Shown here: in pieces, positions 29,138 through 34,574 of the stretch
Layout: each line of letters begins with the position of its first letter
How positions within the stretch are numbered: the first letter of the stretch is position 1
Virus record (IMG/VR): IMGVR_UViG_3300017963_000148
Location: 1-38,382 of that record
Source of the DNA: a virus
Length of the DNA stretch: 38,382 nt
Direction: 5' to 3' (one strand)
Translations under genes and position numbers: made by a program
Notes under the pieces: model-generated
The model's input: only the letters and a program-made list of their open reading frames with translations
Told to the model about the DNA's origin: nothing
Databases searched by the model: none

Positions 29138-30137
29138 TCCATTCCCTCCCGTATCTGTTAACGTTTTTTTGCGGCATATAGCCGACAATCGGCTTGCCGT
29201 CGTCTATCCATTTTTGAATTATCGGCAAAGCTTCGTGGTAATCAGCGTCGAGTGCGTCCAACTCTTGAGGATGCAGCGCCATGACGTTCGTTATTTGCGG
29301 CTCCTCCGATTCCTGGATTATGTACGGCATACAATGATAGGCTCTATAGCCGTTTTCCTCGCACCAGAATTTGAACCCCTCGTGATAGTGCTTGCTCTGC
29401 CAGATGTATTTCGTCCGCCAGTTCCTTTGAAAAGCTCCGAAAGAACTATTCCCGTCCACCTCGTCTCCCGTGCACTTGATGTCGAATGGCACGGCGAAAG
29501 TTTTTTCGTGCCATTTTATCAATAGAATCAGGTCGAACTTGGCGCGGCAGTCGGCTCCATACTCAGCCTCCTCGTTTGGCGTATTCCAGAAATACTCCTG
29601 TTGAAATATGACTGTAGCCGCTTTATGCCTCAGCCATTCGTCGATCGACATCGTGTTGTCCTCCCACAGCGTCAGCGGGCAATTTCCGAATCTTTCCAGC
29701 ATGATTTCGAGCTTCGACCACCAGGGAGCGGGAATCGGCCGACGGTAATCGTGAGCTTTGATTTGATCGAGGACGTGAAATTTTCGCTCATAGATTTTGC
29801 TCAGAGCACCTTTTTTGGTGTAATACTTTTTGTCTGCTCTAACTTCCTCTATGGCCTCCCATATGTTTTCGGTTTCCAAAACTTCCATTATGCCGGACGG
29901 AAAGCTTGAAACATTCGACTTGAAATACTTCTCCCAAAACCAGTCCATACCCCGTGAATAATGCGCCTCCACCAAGTCCTCGAAAATTTTTCCCATCTCC
30001 ATGAACGTCGTGGGCTTGACCTCTTTCGTAGCTCGATCCGTGCAGACGACCAGCTGATCATGAGACTGAATGCAGGTCGCCAGCACCGAGGAGCCGATGG
30101 CGGTAGAGTTGAAATAGCTAGAATCCTGACCATTCAT
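29130..30137 (-). CDS. PD-(D/E)XK exonuclease, RecE/lambda Exo-like partner of RecT
   Basis: A 335-residue protein; start at ATG 30137 with AGAGG upstream. Motifs: STAIGSSVLATC and GKIFEDLVEAHY (49-60) at the N-terminal end, as in RecE-type nucleases; FDLILL with D202; and FDIK (D219-x-K221), the core PD-(D/E)XK catalytic triad; Gln/Tyr residues in the following helix (WQSKHYHEGFKFW). It would chew 5' ends to give single strands for RecT, five kilobases downstream in the same operon. Confidence 0.85.
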   Translation of the reverse strand: MNGQDSSYFNSTAIGSSVLATCIQSHDQLVVCTDRATKEVKPTTFMEMGKIFEDLVEAHYSRGMDWFWEKYFKSNVSSFPSGIMEVLETENIWEAIEEVRADKKYYTKKGALSKIYERKFHVLDQIKAHDYRRPIPAPWWSKLEIMLERFGNCPLTLWEDNTMSIDEWLRHKAATVIFQQEYFWNTPNEEAEYGADCRAKFDLILLIKWHEKTFAVPFDIKCTGDEVDGNSSFGAFQRNWRTKYIWQSKHYHEGFKFWCEENGYRAYHCMPYIIQESEEPQITNVMALHPQELDALDADYHEALPIIQKWIDDGKPIVGYMPQKNVNRYGREWNE

Positions 30138-30390
30138 TATCATTCCTCTCGTCGAATTCTTGATTATCCATTCCTTCCTCATGGGAATAGGCATAGTACA
30201 ATGTGAGCAAAATGCTTTTATCGTCGTCGCGATAAACCCTGTGGTCTATGTTACGGATTAAAAAAACAGTATTTTTAATATGAACAGTTTCGCCTTTTTG
30301 CAAAACGACGTTTTCCGGCAAATCCTGGTCATATAATGTTTCTCCTTTGTATTCTCGCAGTACAAGAATTTTTTTATTAATTATTTCCAT
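30118..30390 (-). CDS. Hypothetical protein, 90 aa
   Basis: ATG 30390 has GAGGAGG upstream. Beta-rich sequence with ILVLREYKGETLYDQDLPENVVLQKGETVHIKNTVFLIRNIDHRVY, like a small SH3-like barrel, and an acidic C-terminus (EEGMDNQEFDERNDNEW). No family is recognised. It overlaps the exonuclease start by 20 bp. Confidence 0.7.
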   Translation of the reverse strand: MEIINKKILVLREYKGETLYDQDLPENVVLQKGETVHIKNTVFLIRNIDHRVYRDDDKSILLTLYYAYSHEEGMDNQEFDERNDNEWSGF

Positions 30391-30670
30391 CACGCCTCCT
30401 CCTCTCAAACCAGTTTATAAATTTTTCAGCGTCCCCGTAATAAATCGCGCTTCCTACGCGCCACTTGTTTTTCGTCGGGTAGAAATCAGCCGTCTTTTTG
30501 CCTGGAAATCTAAATCCGATAATTCCTCCGTAGTCGCGTATATGCCGACGACGATTTGGTTCTTGATCGCACCACGCTTTGATAAGAGCCATATTTTTTT
30601 TCTCGTTCTCGGCGGCTTTAGCCTTTTTGTCCGCGTTCCGCTCGCGGTACATATCGACCATTTCACCCAT
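30377..30670 (-). CDS. Hypothetical protein, 97 aa
   Basis: Starts at ATG 30670 in a TGATG overlap with the upstream stop; longer frames upstream run inside the neighbour. Sequence: basic helix (MYRERNADKKAKAAENEKKNMALIKAW) followed by RHIRDYGGIIGFRFPGKKTADFYPTKNKWRV, a compact beta region, and an Arg-rich end. It may bind nucleic acid. No family is recognised. Confidence 0.7.
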   Translation of the reverse strand: MGEMVDMYRERNADKKAKAAENEKKNMALIKAWCDQEPNRRRHIRDYGGIIGFRFPGKKTADFYPTKNKWRVGSAIYYGDAEKFINWFERRRRDGNN

Positions 30671-31008
30671 CACGCCTCCCAGTCCACGAACCGACAGAAA
30701 GCCGTGACGCGATTGTAGACAGGGATTTTCTCGGCAGGCGGAATCAAACGAGGTTCGCCGCCATAGATTAATCTCCCATCGAAGTATTTGAATTTCTCGC
30801 CGTCCCACACGGCGGCGGCGATTTTTTCGCATTCCGTGTCGATGTCGTAAAACTTGACCAGATAGCCGTAGCCGGACGTCAATTGCCCTCTATTTTTCGC
30901 CGTGTTCGGCAGCAACTTGACCGTGATTTCCTCGCGAACCGGCGCGGCTACGTCGTCATAGAGCGACGGGCAACAGGAATCGGCCGCGCAGTAATTTTGT
31001 TCACTCAT
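30670..31008 (-). CDS. Hypothetical protein, 112 aa
   Basis: ATG 31008 with AGGAGAAG upstream, overlapping the upstream stop by 8 bp. Features: Cys-rich N-terminus (CAADSCC), central TSGYGYLVKFYDIDTECEKIAAAVWDG and C-terminal VYNRVTAFCRFVDWEA. No family is recognised. Confidence 0.7.
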   Translation of the reverse strand: MSEQNYCAADSCCPSLYDDVAAPVREEITVKLLPNTAKNRGQLTSGYGYLVKFYDIDTECEKIAAAVWDGEKFKYFDGRLIYGGEPRLIPPAEKIPVYNRVTAFCRFVDWEA

Positions 31009-31186
31009 TTTTCTTCTCCTTTTGTCGCTGTTTTTTAAAATCGACGCTGGCTTGAATTAAATTATCAAGCGTCGGCCCTATTTTAAAACCTCGTTTCTTT
31101 AATCCGTCTAAATATTCGGACGTTTCCCGGCTGAATTCAATTGTTCGCCTAATGCCCTCCTTACGTCCGACTAGTATTGAGTCCAT
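31001..31186 (-). CDS. Small ribbon-helix-helix-like protein, first gene of the leftward operon
   Basis: A 61-residue basic protein with an RRTIEFSRETSEYLDGLKKRG...PTLDNLIQASVDF pattern (beta strand then two helices) consistent with ribbon-helix-helix regulators. It starts at ATG 31186 and lies next to the divergent promoters at 31222-31326, where it could act as a repressor of its own operon. The fold is inferred from pattern. Confidence 0.65.
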   Translation of the reverse strand: MDSILVGRKEGIRRTIEFSRETSEYLDGLKKRGFKIGPTLDNLIQASVDFKKQRQKEKKNE

Positions 31187-31221
31187 GTTTTTTCCTGTTT
31201 AGATGTTATTGCATGCCTATA

Positions 31222-31250
31222 AATCTATTTTCCGTAAACGGAGTTGTCAA
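31222..31250 (-). promoter_or_regulatory. Leftward promoter with palindromic operator in the spacer
   Basis: Minus strand TTGACA (31250-31245), 17-nt spacer, TAGATT (31227-31222). The spacer holds the inverted repeat TCCGTAAACGGA (31231-31242, 5-bp arms), an apt repressor site. The transcript would begin about 30 nt upstream of the gene at 31186. Confidence 0.75.
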
Positions 31251-31297
31251 CAGAAAAATGCGCTTAAATTTATTTATTTTTTTTACGCAGAAAACTA

Positions 31298-31326
31298 TTG
31301 ACAAAACTATTTAGATAAAATAACCT
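31298..31326 (+). promoter_or_regulatory. Rightward promoter of the control/replication operon
   Basis: TTGACA (31298-31303), 17-nt spacer, TAACCT (31321-31326). It reads to the gene at 31391. An AAACGGAG motif follows at 31351 and also occurs at 31236 next to the leftward operator, so both promoters may be controlled by one protein. Confidence 0.6.
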
Positions 31327-31390
31327 GAGTGCAGTTGAATCGAAAATCTTAAACGGAGAAGTCAGGAAAAAGATAAATTTTGGAGGAAAA

Positions 31391-31609
31391 ATGAAAAATC
31401 GAAAATTGCTCGATGAAGCGATCAAGGCTTTAAAGACCGACGCCGAATTCAGGCGCGGACTGGCGGCGGAAATAGGTTTGCTGTTTTCCGAATCCAACCC
31501 GGCCGACCAGGAGATACTTGTTAAAACGCTGCGCGTGGCGATGCCGGAAGAACTCAAGAGGAGAATTCGACCGGGCGCACTCTGCGAGTCATGCTCGGAA
31601 AGATATTAA
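31391..31609 (+). CDS. Hypothetical protein, 72 aa
   Basis: ATG 31391 with GGAGG 5 nt upstream. Helical, with LLDEAIKALKTDAEFRRGLAAEIGLLFSES and LVKTLRVAMPEELKRRIRPG, ending in CESCSERY, a CxxC pair near the C-terminus. First gene of the rightward operon. No family is recognised. Confidence 0.7.
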   Translation: MKNRKLLDEAIKALKTDAEFRRGLAAEIGLLFSESNPADQEILVKTLRVAMPEELKRRIRPGALCESCSERY

Positions 31610-31619
31610 GGAGAATTTT

Positions 31620-31745
31620 ATGAAATGTTATTATCACAAATCCGATTTCGGCGGTTCGGAGCTGCATTTCCTCCTGAATATAGAGGAATGTCAGCGGAGA
31701 AGCCCGACTGCCGAGGATTTCATAAATAATTATCTAGATGAATAG
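31620..31745 (+). CDS. 41-residue hypothetical protein
   Basis: ATG 31620 with AAGGAG upstream. MKCYYHKSDFGGSELHFLLNI..., ending DFINNYLDE; one Cys-His pair at the start. Its end overlaps a frame upstream of the next gene. Small but well formed. Confidence 0.6.
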   Translation: MKCYYHKSDFGGSELHFLLNIEECQRRSPTAEDFINNYLDE

Positions 31746-31755
31746 AGAGGAAAAC

Positions 31756-31983
31756 ATGAAAAAATATATTTTGACGCTGGCGGCGTGCGTGGCGTTTTCT
31801 GGATGGGCGGCGGCAGAGCCTCCTGGGAGAAGAGGGATAAGCAATCGAAACAAAGCCGCCGCTGTGCGGCAACCACGCATTCCGATTCGCAACGGATACG
31901 GAATAGCCCCATGGCGCTGGTTTAGCGCACCGGAAAAACCGGAAACATCTAAAAACGATACTAAATCGAAACCAAAAAAATAA
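31756..31983 (+). CDS. Small secreted protein with signal peptide
   Basis: A 75-residue protein from ATG 31756 (AGAGAGG upstream; an upstream in-frame ATG at 31738 is less likely). Residues 1-20, MKKYILTLAACVAFSGWAAA, form a classical Sec signal: basic start, hydrophobic core, small residues before a likely cut ahead of EPPG. The mature part is basic and Pro/Arg-rich. Exported early proteins of this kind can act at the envelope, for example in superinfection exclusion; that role is a guess. Confidence 0.7.
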   Translation: MKKYILTLAACVAFSGWAAAEPPGRRGISNRNKAAAVRQPRIPIRNGYGIAPWRWFSAPEKPETSKNDTKSKPKK

Positions 31984-32002
31984 ATCTCCATTGTACCTCT
32001 AT
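31984..32002. repeat. 19-bp direct repeat, copy 1, upstream of the XRE-Gp49 gene
   Basis: TCTCCATTGTACCTCTAT matches 32490-32508 with one mismatch in 19 bp. It lies in the last 26 bases before ATG 32010, where a repressor would block translation or transcription of the regulator. Confidence 0.8.
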
Positions 32003-32009
32003 GGGATAA

Positions 32010-32483
32010 ATGAATAACTATAATGAATTCAGCAAACGTTTACAGAAAGTCCGGGAAATGAAAGGGCTTTCCCAGCTCGACTTGGCTGCTAAAATCGGAT
32101 TGCCGCCTAGTTCGATATGTCATTTCGAGCGAGGAGCAAGGCGTCCATCCTTTGATAATTTAATTAAAATCAGTACATTTCTAAATGTATCCTTGGACTA
32201 TTTAATGAAGGGCAATATGAAAAACACACTTTCCAAAGAAGATATACTCAATAAAATTAAAAAACGAACATATACCCGATTGCCGAGCGGTAAAGTTATA
32301 ATATGTGAATTAACGCTTGAAAACGGTTTTGCCGTTACAGGGAAAAGCGCGGTGGTTGACATAGCAAATTTCGATCAAAAAATAGGTGAATCGATAGCTT
32401 ATGAAAATGCCGTTTCTCAAATATGGGCAATAGAGGGATATTTACTTCAGGAAAAAATTTATCAAAAAGACAAGGAAATTTGA
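32010..32483 (+). CDS. XRE-type regulator fused to a Gp49/gp66-family domain
   Basis: A 157-residue protein. Residues 6-66 are a clear Cro/C1 HTH: SQLDLAAKIGLPPSSICHFERGARRPSFDNLIKI. Residues 88-148 match the N4 Gp49/Sf6 gene 66 family: LPSGKVIICELTLENGFAVTGKSAVVDIANFD..IGESIAYENAVSQIWAIEGYLL. Fusion suggests a DNA-binding module whose activity is set by the second domain. An internal ATG at 32217 (codon 70), with AAGGG 5 nt upstream, could also yield the 88-residue domain alone. Confidence 0.88.
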   Translation: MNNYNEFSKRLQKVREMKGLSQLDLAAKIGLPPSSICHFERGARRPSFDNLIKISTFLNVSLDYLMKGNMKNTLSKEDILNKIKKRTYTRLPSGKVIICELTLENGFAVTGKSAVVDIANFDQKIGESIAYENAVSQIWAIEGYLLQEKIYQKDKEI

Positions 32484-32489
32484 CGCTTT

Positions 32490-32508
32490 ATCTCCATTGT
32501 ACTTCTAT
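32490..32508. repeat. 19-bp direct repeat, copy 2, downstream of the XRE-Gp49 gene
   Basis: Second copy (ATCTCCATTGTACTTCTAT) directly after the regulator stop. The two copies bracket the gene 506 bp apart, which fits auto-regulation by looping or the borders of an exchangeable cassette. Confidence 0.8.
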
Positions 32509-32520
32509 CGGCTGAATTCG

Positions 32521-32545
32521 TCGGCTTCGCGCCGAGTCTTTTTTT
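32521..32545 (+). terminator. Rho-independent terminator after the XRE-Gp49 gene
   Basis: Stem TCGGC / GCCGA with loop TTCGC (32521-32535), followed by GTC and seven Ts (32539-32545). It separates the regulator from the downstream genes. Confidence 0.8.
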
Positions 32546-32623
32546 CGAGTTTTAGACGTCCGTTTTCAGCAAGAACTTTACCGGATCGAATCGGAGTTTC
32601 CTGAATCCCGAAATTCTTAAAGG

Positions 32624-32670
32624 GGAGCCGATGGTTGCGGAGCCGTTTTGGAGAACCATTGGACGGCTCC
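32624..32670 (+). ncRNA. Structured leader RNA with two alternative pairings
   Basis: GGAGCCG occurs at 32624-32630 and at 32639-32645, and both can pair with CGGCTCC at 32664-32670. The first pairing is extended by ATGGTT (32631-32636) with AACCAT (32654-32659). The stems are mutually exclusive, and the first hides a ribosome site and ATG. Candidate attenuator or translational switch for the genes from 32689. Confidence 0.55.
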
Positions 32671-32732
32671 TTTCACATAAAAAAAAATATGAAAACGAAA
32701 CCGAAAGTCGGGCAAAAACTTTTTTTATCTAA
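32631..32732 (+). CDS. 33-codon leader-like frame
   Basis: AAGGGGAG upstream of ATG 32631, inside the structured leader, opens a 33-codon frame (MVAEPFWRTIGRLLSHKKKYENE...). It passes a run of nine As (32679-32687) and overlaps the start of the next gene, which lacks a ribosome site. It may be a leader that couples translation. The coding value itself is uncertain. Confidence 0.4.
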   Translation: MVAEPFWRTIGRLLSHKKKYENETESRAKTFFI

Positions 32733-33039
32733 AAATTCGGAAGTGTTGGAGGTTACGACAGTAGTTAAAGTGGGGCGTGTCTATTTTTATTGCCGCCCTG
32801 ACTCATGCTCGGAATGGCAGGAACCAGACCCTTATTATTTAGAGGATTGGCTTCCGAAGGGCGCTGATGCGTCTGCCCCAAAAGAGCTTTATGAATCTCG
32901 CCAGGAATGGGAGGACGAAAAAGAGGGTGGAGTAATAAGTTATCAAATTTTTCAGGCATTCAGGCATGGTGTAAATATAATGAACGTGCCCTTGAACAGT
33001 TTGAGGGAGATATGGGGGATTATAGAGTCTAAAAAATGA
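32689..33039 (+). CDS. Hypothetical phage protein, 116 aa
   Basis: MKTKPKVGQKLFLSKNSEVLEVTTVVKVGRVYFYC begins with the VGQ.L......V..V.KVGR.YF pattern of small beta-barrel proteins common in phages. A helical, acidic C-terminal half follows. ATG 32689 has no ribosome site, so coupling to the leader frame is likely. It ends in an ATGA overlap with the next gene. Its last 13 codons are part of a duplicated segment. Confidence 0.7.
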   Translation: MKTKPKVGQKLFLSKNSEVLEVTTVVKVGRVYFYCRPDSCSEWQEPDPYYLEDWLPKGADASAPKELYESRQEWEDEKEGGVISYQIFQAFRHGVNIMNVPLNSLREIWGIIESKK

Positions 33040-33041
33040 AA
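33001..33041. repeat. 41-bp repeat, copy 1 (3' end of a gene)
   Basis: Begins TTGAGGGAGATATGGGGGAT and matches 33943-33984 with one substitution and one inserted A. Here it codes for the end LREIWGIIESKK and the next start. Confidence 0.85.
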
Positions 33042-33248
33042 GTTAACCATACTATGTCCTGGCCGATCGAGGGAGTTTGCGACCTGGGCTGCCCGTTCTA
33101 CCGCGACGGTTCATTGGAAAATAAAAACCTGGGGTTTGGCGAACATTGTCGATTTAAAAAGTCAGGCAAAAAGGAGGCCGCTTGCGGAGCTAACGCCATG
33201 AATCCCGTGACTAAGGCGGATATCGATGAAATGATTTTAAATAGGTAG
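33036..33248 (+). CDS. Small Cys-rich protein, 70 aa
   Basis: ATG 33036 overlaps the upstream stop (ATGA). Cysteines at CDLGC (about 15-19), HCRF and ACGAN give four or five possible metal ligands. No family is recognised. Possibly a zinc-binding fold. Confidence 0.6.
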   Translation: MKVNHTMSWPIEGVCDLGCPFYRDGSLENKNLGFGEHCRFKKSGKKEAACGANAMNPVTKADIDEMILNR

Positions 33249-33277
33249 ATTTAAGTGAACCATTAAATAAAAACTTT

Positions 33278-33859
33278 ATGATGAAAATTTTAGCAAGAGT
33301 CAATTTTAACGATGGAGTTGCCTATGTGCTCGACCATGCGCCGCAATTGAAATATAACAAAATAGGCGAGATTATTTATGGCACTGATGGCGTTTTTTAC
33401 GATTGTTATTATTATGAGCGACCAAGCGGACGATTTCGCGCATTTGCCGGGAGAAAGTTCAACATAACCCTAGATAACGGCGAGATTATAAAATGCGATG
33501 GCCAGTGGTGGAACGGCGGTCAGCGAGCGGTTGAAAAAACAATAGGCAGAAGCCTGGGCCATATTACAGCTGGCTCTATTCAGGAGTTAAGAAAATGTTA
33601 TGTTTTTTCCGGTTATTTGGTGGATGTCGTCAATTTCAAGGAAATGGCAAGCGATTTTGATGGACCTGTATTTCCTTACTATGACTATGAGAAAATCATA
33701 AAATACGATTACCAAAGAACGGTTGCTGCTCGTGTGCTTCAACAAGCTCGCAAATGGAGCAGGAAGGCTAAAAATTACCGTCAGTTTTTCGATAAAATCA
33801 GGAGACGGGGGCTTACAGAGGAGCAATTCCATAGGATTATGAAAATTATAGAGGGCTAA
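33278..33859 (+). CDS. Hypothetical protein, 193 aa
   Basis: Starts MMKILARVNFNDGVAYVLDHAPQLKY; aromatic-rich (CYYYERPSGRFRAFAGRKFNITLDNGEIIKCDGQWWNGG) with a helical basic C-terminus (ARVLQQARKWSRKAKNYRQFFDKIRRRGLTEEQFHRIMKIIEG). The start lacks a clear ribosome site. AT-richer than its neighbours, so it may be a recent acquisition. No family is recognised. Confidence 0.7.
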   Translation: MMKILARVNFNDGVAYVLDHAPQLKYNKIGEIIYGTDGVFYDCYYYERPSGRFRAFAGRKFNITLDNGEIIKCDGQWWNGGQRAVEKTIGRSLGHITAGSIQELRKCYVFSGYLVDVVNFKEMASDFDGPVFPYYDYEKIIKYDYQRTVAARVLQQARKWSRKAKNYRQFFDKIRRRGLTEEQFHRIMKIIEG

Positions 33860-33942
33860 GATTTTTTTACCATACTATATTTAATAAAACGATTAATGAA
33901 TAAAATAATTAAATGCGCTTTGAATGATCTGGAAGGAGCGAA

Positions 33943-33984
33943 TTGAGGGAGATATGGCGGATTATAAGAGTCTAAAAAATGAAA
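33943..33984. repeat. 41-bp repeat, copy 2 (ribosome site and start of another gene)
   Basis: Same segment as 33001-33041, but here the GAGGGAG serves as ribosome site and the ATG within ATATGG as the start codon of the gene at 33954. Confidence 0.85.
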
Positions 33985-34268
33985 ATCAATTGATGCCAAT
34001 AAACCTAGATGCACTTAAAGAAGACAGTATTAACAAGATATGTCTGCATACTGCGTTAGACAAAACAGATATTATACGAAAAAGATTTCTTTGGGACGGT
34101 GTAAATTTGAAAGTTCAGTTAAAATTTTATAAATTTCACAAAAATAGTCCGCAGATGTTCGAGTATACCCATTATTACCCCAAGGCAGAAATAGAAAACG
34201 CTTCTTTTAGCTTTTCATGCGTGGTATCTAGGGATTTTACCGATGATTTCAACGCGATGTTTTTGTAG
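33954..34268 (+). CDS. Hypothetical protein, 104 aa, start built from duplicated sequence
   Basis: ATG 33954 with GAGGGAG upstream; an upstream ATG at 33924 is possible but weaker. The first nine codons derive from the repeat that codes for another protein's C-terminus in a different frame. The rest (KDSINKICLHTALDKTDIIRKRFLWDGVNLKVQLKFYKFHKNSPQMFEYTHYYP) looks like a normal alpha/beta protein. AT-rich. No family is recognised. Confidence 0.65.
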   Translation: MADYKSLKNENQLMPINLDALKEDSINKICLHTALDKTDIIRKRFLWDGVNLKVQLKFYKFHKNSPQMFEYTHYYPKAEIENASFSFSCVVSRDFTDDFNAMFL

Positions 34269-34281
34269 ACTGATATTTTTC

Positions 34282-34318
34282 TTGACATAACAAAAACTAA
34301 TGGTTTCTAATAGTTTTT
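34282..34318 (+). promoter_or_regulatory. Promoter with inverted-repeat operator for the RHH/replication genes
   Basis: TTGACA (34282-34287), 18-nt spacer, TCTAAT (34306-34311). The inverted repeat AAAAACTA (34292-34299) / TAGTTTTT (34311-34318) spans the spacer and the -10, a typical site for a repressor such as the ribbon-helix-helix protein encoded next. Confidence 0.7.
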
Positions 34319-34343
34319 ATTGATAACAACTAAATAATGAATA

Positions 34344-34574
34344 ATGGATAGAGCGATAAAAATAAACGAAACATTGGTTGGGAGACTTGACGCCCAGCTT
34401 CATAAATATAGCCTTGGGACACGTCAGAACCTAGCCAACACCTTGATAAGGAAAGGGCTGGACGTCATGGAGTCACAGGGTTATGAAGAGCTTTTGAAAC
34501 TTCCTAATCAGGAAAAAAATGAAGCTAGGGAACTGGATTCCACTAGACAAGAGTCTTGCGAAGTCCCTTCCTAG
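34344..34574 (+). CDS. Ribbon-helix-helix-like DNA-binding protein
   Basis: A 76-residue protein: AIKINETLVGRLDAQLHKYSLGTRQNLANTLIRKGLDVME (residues 4-43) has the strand-helix-helix pattern of Arc/MetJ-type repressors. The C-terminal 30 residues are acidic and disordered. First gene behind the promoter at 34282, whose inverted repeat is its likely target. Ends overlapping the replication initiator by 56 bp. Confidence 0.7.
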   Translation: MDRAIKINETLVGRLDAQLHKYSLGTRQNLANTLIRKGLDVMESQGYEELLKLPNQEKNEARELDSTRQESCEVPS

